The position numbers were made by a program, and so were the translations under genes. From an uncultured Clostridia bacterium (lineage in GTDB: Bacteria > Bacillota > Clostridia > Christensenellales > Aristaeellaceae): a stretch of 36,616 bases of DNA. The notes beneath the pieces were generated by a model, which ran no database searches, was not told the DNA's origin, and saw only the letters and a list, made by a program, of their open reading frames with translations. Every line of letters begins with the position of its first letter. The stretch's first letter is position 1. Positions 14,862-22,308 of the stretch are shown here, piece by piece. Location: NCBI GenBank assembly GCA_947165425.1, contig CAMVAJ010000019.1, positions 1 to 36,616 of the forward strand, read 5' to 3'.

Positions 14862-16859
14862 TCAGATTTCGGGCTCCCGCAGCATGGACTTGGGCACCAG
14901 CACGATGGCCGTGCGCGCGGGGACGTAGACCTTCACATGCGGGGTCTCCTCGCCCGGGACATAGGCGCTGGCGTCGCCGTGCTGCACCTGTCCCCAGCCG
15001 CCGTAGGCCGGATCGTCGGTGGAGAGCACCAGATGATAGTCCTCGCCCCGGCTGACGGGCAGGAGATAGCCCTCCTGGCTGTGGTCCGGGGAGAAGTTGA
15101 AGACGAAGAGCACCCCGCCCCGCTCGTAGGCCAGGATGTGGTCGTCCTCGTGGACCTTGGCCAGATGCGGCCAGCCCTCGCTGAAGATGCGGTAGTCCTT
15201 CGCCAGGGAGATCATATCCTTGTCGAAGCGGTTCAGATACTGGTACTTCAGATCCGGGTTGGTCATCAGCGACCACTGGCGGCGGCAGTATTTGAAGGAG
15301 TTGCCGTTGCCGGGGCGCGGGAAGTCGATCCACTCCGGGTGGCCGAATTCGTTGCCCATGAAGGTCAGATAGCCGTTGCCGCCCGCGCTCATGGTCAGCA
15401 GCCGGATCATCTTGTGCAGCGCGATGGCGCGGTCGATGACCGGGGAGTGGCAGTCCTTGCTCATCTGGTCGTACATCGCGGCGTCGGCGAAGCGGAAGAT
15501 CATGGTCTTGTCGCCCACGAGGGCCTGGTCGTGGCTCTCGACGTAGGCGATGGTGGGCGCGTTGCGGAAGACCAGCTCCGTCCAGATCGCGCCGAGGTTC
15601 CAGTCCTCGTCCCTGGTGTTCTTGGCCAGGCGGATCCACAGGTCCGGGATGCCCATGCCGAGGCGGTAGTCGAAGCCGATGCCGCCGTCCTTGACCGGCT
15701 CGCACATGCCGGGCATGCCGGACATATCCTCCGCCACGGTGATGGCGTCGGGCTTGACCTGCCGGATCAGGTCGTTGGCCAGCTGCAGATAGGTGACGGA
15801 CTCCACGTCCGTGTTCATGGTGAAATAGTCGTCCAGGCGGCGGAAGTTGGCTCCGAGGCCGTGGTCGAGGTAGAGCATGGAGGTGACGCCGTCGAAGCGG
15901 AAGCCGTCGAAGTGGTACTCCTCCAGGTAGAACTTCAGGTTGCTGAGCAGGAAGTGGATGACCTCCGGCTTGTCGTAGTTGAAGCACTTGGTGCCCCAGG
16001 CGGAGTGGTCACCCCTTCCGCCCATGTGGAAGAACTGGTAGGGCGTGCCGTCGAAGAGGTTGATGCCCTCCAGGGTGTTGCCCACCGCGTGGGAGTGCAC
16101 CACGTCCAGCAGGACCCGGATGCCCATGCCGTGGGCGGTGTCGATCAGGTATTTCAGATCCTCCGGATAGCCGTAGCGGCTGGAGACGGCGAAGAAGTTG
16201 CTGACCTGGTAGCCGAAGGAGCCGTAGAAGGGGTGCTCCATGATGGCCATGAGCTGCACGGTGTTGTAGCCCAGATCCTTCACGTGGGGGAGGACGTTCT
16301 CCGCGAACTCCCGGTAGGTGGCGATGCGGCTGTCCTCGCTGGCCATGCCGACGTGGGCCTCATAGATCAGCGGCGGCTCCTCCGGGGCGAAGCCCGCGTC
16401 CGTCCAGGGGTAGGTCTTCGTGTCGTCCTGCACCTCGCAGCACCAGGACTGGGTGACCCAGTCCTGGGTCGCCCGGCGGGTGTAGAGGGGGAGGTGCTGG
16501 GTGAGCCGGTCGCCGTTGCGGACGATGGTCATCACCTTGCTGCCGTGGCCGATGACGCCCTCGGGCAGCTTCAGCTCCCAGTTGCCGTTTTCCAGCTTGG
16601 TCAGCGGCTGCTCCGTCCAGCGCCATTGGTTGAACTCGCCCGTGAGGTAGACCTGGTCCGCGCCGGGGGCCCACTCCCGGTAGACCCACCCATCCGGCAG
16701 ATGGTGGAAGCCGTAGTACTGGTGGGCGTTGGCGAAGTCTTTCAGCGTGCCGCCCTTGGGCAGAAGCTGCTTGAGCTTGGCGTGATAGCGGTCGTCACGC
16801 AGCTTCAGGTCGGAGGCGAAGGGCTTGAGCTCCGGGAATTTCTCGATGATTTTCAGCAT
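14862..16859 (-). CDS. 1,4-alpha-glucan branching enzyme, eukaryotic-type GH13_8
   Basis: A 665-residue enzyme that makes alpha-1,6 branches in glycogen. A CBM48 domain spans about residues 55-140 (REWAPGADQVYLTGEFNQW). The GH13 barrel shows region I DVVHSHAV (252-259), region II GFRFDGVTSMLY with nucleophile D323, region III AEDMSG with acid/base E377, and region IV VESHDQ with H443 and D444. The C-terminal beta domain is complete. The run FYGSFGYQVSNFFAVSSRYG is the signature of the eukaryotic branching enzyme group, also found in some gut bacteria, and differs from the classic bacterial GlgB (GH13_9). No other glycogen gene is adjacent. GGAAGGAG precedes the ATG at 16859, and a promoter lies at 16918-16946. 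I saw no clear terminator; downstream are the repeats. Confidence 0.93.
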   Translation of the reverse strand: MLKIIEKFPELKPFASDLKLRDDRYHAKLKQLLPKGGTLKDFANAHQYYGFHHLPDGWVYREWAPGADQVYLTGEFNQWRWTEQPLTKLENGNWELKLPEGVIGHGSKVMTIVRNGDRLTQHLPLYTRRATQDWVTQSWCCEVQDDTKTYPWTDAGFAPEEPPLIYEAHVGMASEDSRIATYREFAENVLPHVKDLGYNTVQLMAIMEHPFYGSFGYQVSNFFAVSSRYGYPEDLKYLIDTAHGMGIRVLLDVVHSHAVGNTLEGINLFDGTPYQFFHMGGRGDHSAWGTKCFNYDKPEVIHFLLSNLKFYLEEYHFDGFRFDGVTSMLYLDHGLGANFRRLDDYFTMNTDVESVTYLQLANDLIRQVKPDAITVAEDMSGMPGMCEPVKDGGIGFDYRLGMGIPDLWIRLAKNTRDEDWNLGAIWTELVFRNAPTIAYVESHDQALVGDKTMIFRFADAAMYDQMSKDCHSPVIDRAIALHKMIRLLTMSAGGNGYLTFMGNEFGHPEWIDFPRPGNGNSFKYCRRQWSLMTNPDLKYQYLNRFDKDMISLAKDYRIFSEGWPHLAKVHEDDHILAYERGGVLFVFNFSPDHSQEGYLLPVSRGEDYHLVLSTDDPAYGGWGQVQHGDASAYVPGEETPHVKVYVPARTAIVLVPKSMLREPEI

Positions 16860-16905
16860 GGAAACACTCCTTCCCGCCGCAGCCGCGGCGCGGATGATGG
16901 ACTGA

Positions 16906-16946
16906 TTTGATAAGAAGATTGTATCAAAAAAAGCGGGGTTTGTCTA
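16906..16946 (-). promoter_or_regulatory. Branching-enzyme promoter with overlapping inverted repeat
   Basis: On the minus strand, TAGACA (16946-16941), a 17-bp spacer, then TACAAT (16923-16918). An inverted repeat, TTTGATA (16906-16912) and TATCAAA (16922-16928), spans the -10 box and could be a repressor site. Confidence 0.65.
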
Positions 16947-16995
16947 TGGCTCATGTGGAAGCTTTCAGGAGGCATGCTTTTGATGCGCAGCCGGG

Positions 16996-17024
16996 TTGAC
17001 AAACCAGGCCATTTCTGATAATCT
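16996..17024 (+). promoter_or_regulatory. Promoter of the second toxin-antitoxin-like pair
   Basis: TTGACA at 16996-17001. The -10 is either GATAAT (17017-17022, 15-bp spacer) or TAATCT (17019-17024, 17-bp spacer). It is immediately followed by the palindromic operator. Confidence 0.65.
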
Positions 17025-17026
17025 GT

Positions 17027-17042
17027 AGTGGGATATCCCACT
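17027..17042. promoter_or_regulatory. 16-bp perfect palindromic operator
   Basis: AGTGGGATATCCCACT is a complete palindrome positioned at the expected transcription start of the pair at 17066-17692. This placement is usual for an operator bound by a dimeric antitoxin. Confidence 0.7.
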
Positions 17043-17065
17043 TTTGAATTTGTGGAGGGATGAGC

Positions 17066-17314
17066 ATGGAGACCGCCATTCGGGAATACAACGCCAAGCT
17101 GGATTCCAAAAAGAGACTGACCCTGAGGGAAGCGGGCTATGAATACTATCATGTTTCCGTGTTCCCGGACCAGCGGATCGTGCTGGAGCCGAGAGTGCTC
17201 GCGACGCCTTTTGAAGTATCCGCGAACACGCTGAGCATGATGGACCGTTCCGTTGAAAACATGAAAAAGGGGAACGTGTCGCCCGCGGTGGATCTGTCTG
17301 AATTCGAGGCGTAA
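17066..17314 (+). CDS. Putative AbrB-like antitoxin
   Basis: An 82-residue protein. Its N-terminal part, KLDSKKRLTLREAGYEYYHVSVFPDQRIVLEP, has the pattern of an AbrB/MazE-type swapped-hairpin DNA-binding domain (strand, basic turn, strand, then a closing IVLEP strand). The remaining 35 residues (VENMKKGNVSPAVDLSEFEA at the end) resemble the acidic, flexible tail of antitoxins. GGAGG at 17054-17058 is 7 bases before the ATG at 17066; an ATG at 17060 abuts the ribosome binding site and is unlikely. The stop is 3 bases before the next gene. A palindrome at the promoter suits autoregulation. The fold assignment is from pattern only. Confidence 0.72.
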   Translation: METAIREYNAKLDSKKRLTLREAGYEYYHVSVFPDQRIVLEPRVLATPFEVSANTLSMMDRSVENMKKGNVSPAVDLSEFEA

Positions 17315-17317
17315 AAG

Positions 17318-17692
17318 ATGTTTGAGATTCATCTGGGCGTTCCGGAAATGGAAGAGCTATGGTTCAGGCTGGAGAAAAAACACCGCGACGGATCCGCGTC
17401 CAAGGCAGAGGAGAAGCTGCGCAGGCAGATGGGCAAAGCGATGGCCTTGATAGCTTCAAATCCCCGCCATCCCGGGCTGCATTCCCATGAGATCACCTCA
17501 TTGACCGCACGCTACGGCCTCAAGGTCTGGGAATCCTATCTTGAGAACAACACGCCCAGGGCAGGCAGAATCTTCTGGTGCTACGGGCCGGATCAGGGCA
17601 GCATCACGATCATCGGCCTGGAGCCGCATCCGGAGGACAAGGCCAACAGCTACAAGAAAATCACCCTGTCTTCGATGGGACAGGAAGTCTGA
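17318..17692 (+). CDS. Putative RelE/ParE-like toxin
   Basis: A 124-residue protein in a two-gene operon with the antitoxin-like gene. The segment AGRIFWCYGPDQGSITIIGLEPHPEDK followed by YKKI is the type of core strand-turn seen in RelE/ParE-superfamily toxins, preceded by a helical region rich in Lys, Arg and Glu (about residues 9-50). It would act on ribosome-bound mRNA or DNA gyrase if the family assignment holds, but catalytic residues cannot be assigned with confidence. Its neighbour gene, the 3-base gap and the upstream operator support a toxin role. It could also be a plasmid-maintenance-type killer protein of an uncharacterised family. Confidence 0.68.
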   Translation: MFEIHLGVPEMEELWFRLEKKHRDGSASKAEEKLRRQMGKAMALIASNPRHPGLHSHEITSLTARYGLKVWESYLENNTPRAGRIFWCYGPDQGSITIIGLEPHPEDKANSYKKITLSSMGQEV

Positions 17693-17751
17693 AACAAGCC
17701 GGTTTTTGAAAAGAACGGCAGATGAAAACCGGCAAGAGAGGAGCTTCAGCC

Positions 17752-18702
17752 ATGACGGAGCAAGCGGCGGCGCCGAATCCGGCCTTCATCCTCGACACCC
17801 ACTCCGACACCCTCTGGGCGATGGGCGTCCGGGGGATGGACTGGGGGCAGACCGCGGTCACGCCGGAGCGCCTGCGGGCGGGCGGCGTGACGGTGCAGAC
17901 CTTCGCCCTGTGGACGGGCCCAAAGGGGAACCGGGGCGACGTGGCCGGCACGGTTCGGGCGGAGCTGGCGGCCCGGGCCCGGTGGGAGGCCGCCGGCATC
18001 CGGCAGGTCTTCGACCCGGCGGAGGCGGCGAACGCCGACGGCCCCTGCTTCATGCTCTCGGTGGAGGGCGGCGAGGTCTTCGAGCCGGGGCTGGAGACGG
18101 TGGCGGCGTACAAGGCCCTGGGCGTGCGGATGGCGGCGATCCTTTGGAACAACGAAAACGCCCTTGGCTTCAGCGCCAAGAGCGGGGATGAACGGGGCCT
18201 GAAGCCCTATGGCCTGGAGGTCGTGCGGGAGATGCAGCGCCTCGGCATGGGGGTGGACGTGAGCCACCTGAACGAGGCCGGATTCTGGGATATTCTCGAA
18301 AAGACGGACATTCCGCCCCTGGCCTCCCACTCCTGCTGCAAAGCGCTCTGCGGGCACGCCCGGAATCTGACCGACGATCAGCTCCGCGCGCTGATCGGCA
18401 AGGGCGGCTATGTAGGCGTGAACTTCTACCCCTTCTTCCTCGACGACGGGGGAGCGGCGGACACGGAGACCATCGCGGCGCATATCGACCATATCTGCCA
18501 GCTGGGCGGGGAGCGGATCGTGGGTCTCGGCTCCGACTTTGACGGCATTGAGGTCTCCCCGCGCGATCTGCGCCACCCCGGGGAGCTCGGCCGTCTCTTC
18601 GACGCCCTGCGCCGCAGGGGCTACGGCGAGGAGACCCTCGCCGCCATCGCCGGGGGAAACTATCTGCGCTACGACCGGACGTACCTCGCGGGGCGGGGAT
18701 AA
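17752..18702 (+). CDS. Membrane-dipeptidase (renal dipeptidase) family M19 peptidase
   Basis: A 316-residue zinc dipeptidase of family M19/PF01244, which cleaves dipeptides, often including a D-residue. Metal-site blocks visible are DTHSDTLW (His-x-Asp pair near the N-terminus), SVEGGE (bridging Glu), VDVSHLNE and ASHSCCKALCGHARN (two His), and GLGSDFDGI (Asp). No signal peptide is present, so it is probably cytoplasmic despite the family name. GAGAGGAG at 17736-17743 lies 8 bases before the ATG at 17752; an upstream in-frame ATG at 17722 has no such site. Its end is 7 bases from the convergent HAD gene. A 9-bp inverted repeat (17698-17706 and 17725-17733) precedes it. Confidence 0.93.
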   Translation: MTEQAAAPNPAFILDTHSDTLWAMGVRGMDWGQTAVTPERLRAGGVTVQTFALWTGPKGNRGDVAGTVRAELAARARWEAAGIRQVFDPAEAANADGPCFMLSVEGGEVFEPGLETVAAYKALGVRMAAILWNNENALGFSAKSGDERGLKPYGLEVVREMQRLGMGVDVSHLNEAGFWDILEKTDIPPLASHSCCKALCGHARNLTDDQLRALIGKGGYVGVNFYPFFLDDGGAADTETIAAHIDHICQLGGERIVGLGSDFDGIEVSPRDLRHPGELGRLFDALRRRGYGEETLAAIAGGNYLRYDRTYLAGRG

Positions 18703-18709
18703 GCCCGGC

Positions 18710-19522
18710 TCAGAGGTAGGGGATCATGTCACTGAGTTTGCTGAAGATCAGGTCGGGCTGCACGTCGGAGACCGCCACGTCGGCCATCGTGGCCTCGCCG
18801 GAGAGGACGAGGATGCCGGTCATGCCGTGCTTCACGCCGGTGGCCACGTCGGTGTAGAGCCGGTCGCCCACCATCGCCATCTCTCCCAGGGAGAAGCCGG
18901 TGCGCAGCAAGGCCTCGTCTACGATGCCGCGGTAGGGTTTGCCGAGGATCAGGTCCGCGTCGCGGCCGGTGGAGGCCTTGATCAGCGCCATCATCGCGCC
19001 GATATCCGGGATGAAGCCGGTCTCGGTGGGGCAGTTGAAATCCGGGTGGGTGGCGATATAGGGGAGCCCGGCGCGGATCAGGTCGCACAGGCGGCAGAGC
19101 CGGTCGTAGGCCAGCGTCGTGTCGAAGCCCAGCAGCACATAGTCCGGGTGCTCGTCGTCCAGCTGCAGCCCCATACCCGCCAGCTCCGCGCGCAGGGCGG
19201 GCGTGCCCATGAGGAAGCACTTCTTCCCCGGGAAGGCTTTCATGCAGTAGTGCGCCGCCGCGTGGCCGGAGGAGATCACGTCCCGGTAGCGGGCGTCCAC
19301 CCCCATGCGGGCGAGCTTTTCGGCATAGACCGAGGCGGATTTGGAGGAGTTGTTGGTGAGGAACCGGGCCGTGCGCCCGGTTTTTTCCAGCGCCGCCAGG
19401 AAATCCAGCGAGCCCTCGATCAGCCGGTCGCCCAGGTAAAAGGTGCCGTCCATGTCCAGCAGGAAGCAGCGGATCGGCGCGAGGGCCGCGCGGATGGCGG
19501 CGGGGGACTTTTCGGTGTACAT
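18710..19522 (-). CDS. HAD-IIA family phosphatase (NagD-like)
   Basis: A 270-residue haloacid-dehalogenase hydrolase of subclass IIA, related to NagD and 4-nitrophenylphosphatase, likely removing phosphate from a small sugar or nucleotide metabolite in the cytoplasm. Motif I FLLDMDGTFYLG carries the nucleophile and the acid/base Asp pair, motif II is LTNNSS, motif III contains the Lys of GKPYRG, and motif IV is MVGDRLYTDVATG. The cap domain lies between motifs II and III as expected. The start at 19522 has AAGGAA about 7 bases upstream. A possible promoter lies at 19570-19598. The substrate cannot be inferred from context. Confidence 0.92.
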   Translation of the reverse strand: MYTEKSPAAIRAALAPIRCFLLDMDGTFYLGDRLIEGSLDFLAALEKTGRTARFLTNNSSKSASVYAEKLARMGVDARYRDVISSGHAAAHYCMKAFPGKKCFLMGTPALRAELAGMGLQLDDEHPDYVLLGFDTTLAYDRLCRLCDLIRAGLPYIATHPDFNCPTETGFIPDIGAMMALIKASTGRDADLILGKPYRGIVDEALLRTGFSLGEMAMVGDRLYTDVATGVKHGMTGILVLSGEATMADVAVSDVQPDLIFSKLSDMIPYL

Positions 19523-19569
19523 GGGCGATTCCTTCTTCTTCTATAAATATTGCGGCGGGGTACGGTGGG

Positions 19570-19598
19570 AGCATAACATATTTCGGCAAGATTTACAA
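19570..19598 (-). promoter_or_regulatory. Possible promoter of the HAD phosphatase gene
   Basis: On the minus strand, TTGTAA (19598-19593), a 17-bp spacer, then TATGCT (19575-19570). The 250-base gap at 19523-19773 otherwise holds an AT-richer stretch with CAATCATTC repeated near 19597 and 19652, and the divergent promoter at 19669. Confidence 0.5.
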
Positions 19599-19668
19599 TC
19601 ATTCGCCGAAAGTCAAAAATCCGTCACAAAGTATTCAACAATTCGCAATCAATCATTCACGGTTCGGT

Positions 19669-19697
19669 TTGACGCTCTTTCGGGCAGATGGTATGAT
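19669..19697 (+). promoter_or_regulatory. Promoter of the DUF368/PopT gene
   Basis: TTGACG at 19669-19674, a 17-bp spacer, then TATGAT at 19692-19697. Confidence 0.75.
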
Positions 19698-19773
19698 ATT
19701 CCTGCGGGAACGCGGTCTTTTCAGCGACGGAGCGCGGCCCGCCAAAATGCGTGAAATCGAGGTTTGAATCCCG

Positions 19774-20652
19774 TTGAATATGATTCTGAACATCCTGCGC
19801 GGCGCGGTGATCGGCCTGGCGAACATCATCCCCGGCGTCTCCGGCGGCACGATGATGGTCTCCATGGGCATCTACGACACCCTCATCGGCTGCATCAACA
19901 ACCTGTTCAAATCCTTCAAGAAGAGCGTGCTGACGCTGCTGCCGTATCTGATCGGCATGCTGCTGGCCATCGCGCTGGGCGCCTTCGGGCTGAAGTACCT
20001 CTTCGGGAACTATCCGCTGCCCACCAACACTCTCTTCATCGGCATGATCCTGGGCTCGGTCCCGATCATCCTCAAGCAGATGAAGGGGGAGAAGATCGGC
20101 GTGCCGGGCTTCATCATCTTCGCGGTGTTCTTCGCGGTGGTGGTGGTGCTCAAGGCGGTGGAGGGCAACAACCGGACCGAGCTCTCCACGGACTTCCTCT
20201 CGCTTGTGAAGTATTTCCTGCTGGGCGCGGTGGCCTCCTCCACGATGGTCATCCCGGGCGTCTCCGGCTCGATGATCCTCAAGACCCTCGGTTACTATGA
20301 GCCCATCGTCACCGAGACTCTCACTAGCTTCCTCTCCGGGCTGAAGGCTGGGGACTGGGCGGCGGTTGGACACGGGGCGCTGATCCTGGTGCCCTTCGGG
20401 CTGGGCATCGTGGTGGGCATCTTCGCCATCGCGAAGCTGATCGCCGTGCTGATGAAGAAGTGGCGCGGCTGGACCTACTGCGCGATCCTCGGCATGGTGG
20501 TCGCCTCCCCGGTGGCCATCCTGATGGACACCAGCATCTACGAGAAGGGCCTGGGCTGGCCGATCCTGCTGGTCAGCGTCGTGACCTTCGCCCTGGGCTT
20601 CCTGATCGCCGCCAAGCTGGGCGGCGAGCCGGAGGGCGCGCAGGCCAAATGA
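19774..20652 (+). CDS. DUF368 membrane protein, PopT-type undecaprenyl-phosphate translocase
   Basis: A 292-residue polytopic membrane protein of the DUF368 family. Members have been shown to recycle undecaprenyl phosphate, the lipid carrier for wall synthesis, across the membrane. The two internally related re-entrant motifs are clear: ANIIPGVSGGTMMVSMGIYD near the N-terminus and MVIPGVSGSMILKTLGYYEPI near the middle, indicating an inverted-repeat fold. About eight hydrophobic segments are present. The start is uncertain: TTG at 19774 has GAGG 11 bases upstream, and ATG at 19780 is the alternative. A short closed frame just upstream excludes a longer start. It precedes a secreted peptidoglycan-binding protein in the same direction, consistent with an envelope role. 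Confidence 0.88.
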   Translation: MNMILNILRGAVIGLANIIPGVSGGTMMVSMGIYDTLIGCINNLFKSFKKSVLTLLPYLIGMLLAIALGAFGLKYLFGNYPLPTNTLFIGMILGSVPIILKQMKGEKIGVPGFIIFAVFFAVVVVLKAVEGNNRTELSTDFLSLVKYFLLGAVASSTMVIPGVSGSMILKTLGYYEPIVTETLTSFLSGLKAGDWAAVGHGALILVPFGLGIVVGIFAIAKLIAVLMKKWRGWTYCAILGMVVASPVAILMDTSIYEKGLGWPILLVSVVTFALGFLIAAKLGGEPEGAQAK

Positions 20653-20743
20653 CCTTTCGCTCCGCGGGGAGCGGATCCGAAAAGCATATCACCGTCCCGG
20701 TGCAGGGCGGTCAAGAATACATGGAAAAGGGAAGGGATCTACG

Positions 20744-21487
20744 ATGAAAAAACTGCTTGTGTCCACACTGACTGTGCTGCTGGCGATGAGCCTGGTGTGC
20801 AGCGCCTGCGCGGCGAACACCCTCAAGATCGGCGACAGGGGCGCGGCGGTGCGCGCGCTCCAGACCGCCCTGGTGAACCAGGGCTGGGCGGATCTGCGCG
20901 TGGACGGCGTCTACGGCAAGGCGACCGCCGCGGCGGTGAAGTACTACCAGCGGATGACGGGCCTGAATGTCAGCGCCGCCGGCAACGCGGGTCCTGTCAC
21001 CCTCCAGCGCCTGATCGGCACCTCCGAGGTGGACGTGACCCCGAGCGGCACCTCGACCCTCAGCCGCGGCGCGTCCGGCGCGGCGGTGGCGGAGATCCAG
21101 CGCCGCCTGCAGGCCCTGGGCTATCCCGTGGGCAAGATCGACGGCAAGTACGGCCGCCAGACGGCGAAGGCGGTCATGCTCTTCCAGCAGCTGAACGGCA
21201 TCAAGGCCGACGGCAAGGTGGGCGGCGCGACCAGCGCGAAGCTCTACGCCGCGGACGTGCAGATCTACCGCGTGCAGAAGACCTACGCCAAGCTCAAGCG
21301 CGGCGACAGCGGCGAGCGGGTGAAGACCCTGCAGACCGCCCTGAAGAACAAGGGCTACTACGGCGGCATCGTCACCGGCTACTACAGCTTCGAGACCTTC
21401 GTCGCGGTGAAGAACTTCCAGACGGACAGCGGCCTGCGGGCCGACGGCGTGGCGGGCCAGCAGACCCTCTCCGCGCTGTACAAATAA
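20744..21487 (+). CDS. Secreted protein with three peptidoglycan-binding domains
   Basis: A 247-residue exported protein. The signal peptide is about residues 1-24 (MKKLLVSTLTVLLAMSLVCSACA). Three PG_binding_1 repeats follow at about residues 26-92, 105-168 and 188-247. Each begins with a LKIGDRGAAVRALQ-type helix (SRGASGAAVAEIQRRL; KRGDSGERVKTLQ) and ends with DG.YG..T...V..FQ and DG..G..T...L. There is no hydrolase domain, so it probably decorates or recruits to the cell wall, or acts as the non-catalytic relative of spore-cortex or cell-wall hydrolases. AAGGGAAGGGA lies just before the ATG. A strong bidirectional terminator follows 13 bases after the stop. Confidence 0.92.
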   Translation: MKKLLVSTLTVLLAMSLVCSACAANTLKIGDRGAAVRALQTALVNQGWADLRVDGVYGKATAAAVKYYQRMTGLNVSAAGNAGPVTLQRLIGTSEVDVTPSGTSTLSRGASGAAVAEIQRRLQALGYPVGKIDGKYGRQTAKAVMLFQQLNGIKADGKVGGATSAKLYAADVQIYRVQKTYAKLKRGDSGERVKTLQTALKNKGYYGGIVTGYYSFETFVAVKNFQTDSGLRADGVAGQQTLSALYK

Positions 21488-21500
21488 AGAAAGACACCAC

Positions 21501-21530
21501 AAAAGAGGACTCCGCGCGGAGTCCTCTTTT
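21501..21530. terminator. Bidirectional terminator
   Basis: A perfect 14-bp inverted repeat (AAAAGAGGACTCCG and complement) has T-runs on both strands. It separates the convergent peptidoglycan-binding (plus) and serine hydrolase (minus) genes. Confidence 0.92.
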
Positions 21531-21537
21531 GCTGTGC

Positions 21538-22308
21538 TCAGCCCTCGGCGGCCATCAGGGCCAGATCCTGCAGGGCGCGCTCCGCCTCGGGCACCGACGC
21601 GCCCTCGGCCAGGAAGACAAAGACGATGGGGTGATCGGCGAAGATGATCCCCGCGTCGTGGGTGATGCCGTCGGAGTAGTCCTCGCCGGTCTTGTGGGCG
21701 CAGCGGATCCCGCGCGGCGCGAGGTGGAAGGGCATCTTGCCGTTGAGCCGCTGGTCGCGCAGCATCTGCAGCATCTCGGCGGAGGCCTGCGGGCTGACGA
21801 TCCCCCCGCGCAGGAGCTTTTCGAGCCAGAGGCCGATGTCATCGGCAGTGACATGGTTGGTGATCCCCCGGGCCGCGAGCTCGGGCATGAAGAGCTTGCG
21901 GCGGCACTGGGTCCCGGGCGAGAGGCCCAGCTCGGCGGAGAAGCGGTTGATGGCCTCCGTGCCCAGCCGGTCGATCAGCAGGTTGGTGGCGGTGTTGTCC
22001 GAGAGGATGATCATCAGCTCCGCCAGGTCGCCCACGGTGACGGTTAGACCGTCGTGCAGATAGGTGAGGGCGCCGCAGGAGGGCTTCTTGTCCTCCGGGC
22101 GGATGGTGACCGGCTCAGCGAAATCGAGCTGCCCCGCCTCCCGGCGGCGGAAGGCCTCCGCCAGGACGGTCAGCTTGATGACGCTGGCGGCGACGATCGG
22201 CTCATCGGCGTGGAAGCGCAGGGTCTCCCCGGTGACGGTGTCGCGGAGATAGAAACCGATATGTCCGGCCAGAGCCTCCAGCCGGGACAGCATGAGCTGT
22301 GTGTTCAT
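21538..22308 (-). CDS. Serine beta-lactamase-fold hydrolase (class A-like), apparently cytoplasmic
   Basis: A 256-residue protein of the beta-lactamase2 family. The three active-site elements are present: S42-V-I-K45, S103-D104-N105 and K206-T207-G208. The omega-loop region (about 138-152, FMPELAARGITNH) lacks a clear ExxLN motif, so the deacylating Glu of true class A enzymes is not evident. There is also no signal peptide, whereas beta-lactamases are exported. It may be an esterase, amidase or penicillin-binding-like protein, and a resistance role should not be assumed. Its ATG at 22308 overlaps the stop of the upstream glycosyltransferase as ATGA, so the two are translationally coupled. 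Confidence 0.87.
   Translation of the reverse strand: MNTQLMLSRLEALAGHIGFYLRDTVTGETLRFHADEPIVAASVIKLTVLAEAFRRREAGQLDFAEPVTIRPEDKKPSCGALTYLHDGLTVTVGDLAELMIILSDNTATNLLIDRLGTEAINRFSAELGLSPGTQCRRKLFMPELAARGITNHVTADDIGLWLEKLLRGGIVSPQASAEMLQMLRDQRLNGKMPFHLAPRGIRCAHKTGEDYSDGITHDAGIIFADHPIVFVFLAEGASVPEAERALQDLALMAAEG

Noticed and set aside
14842-14863. ACAGCC/GGCTGT hairpin as the branching-enzyme terminator
   Set aside because: On the minus strand it is followed by GTGAAAAACAG rather than a T-run.
17698-17733. 9-bp inverted repeat after the second toxin gene as a terminator
   Set aside because: The loop is 18 bases and no T-run follows the stem; it may be an operator instead.
20658-20673. CGCTCC/GGAGCG hairpin after the DUF368 gene as a terminator
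   Set aside because: Only a 6-bp stem and no T-run.
21538-22308. Antibiotic-resistance class A beta-lactamase
   Set aside because: No signal peptide and no evident ExxLN omega-loop motif, so resistance is not supported by sequence alone.
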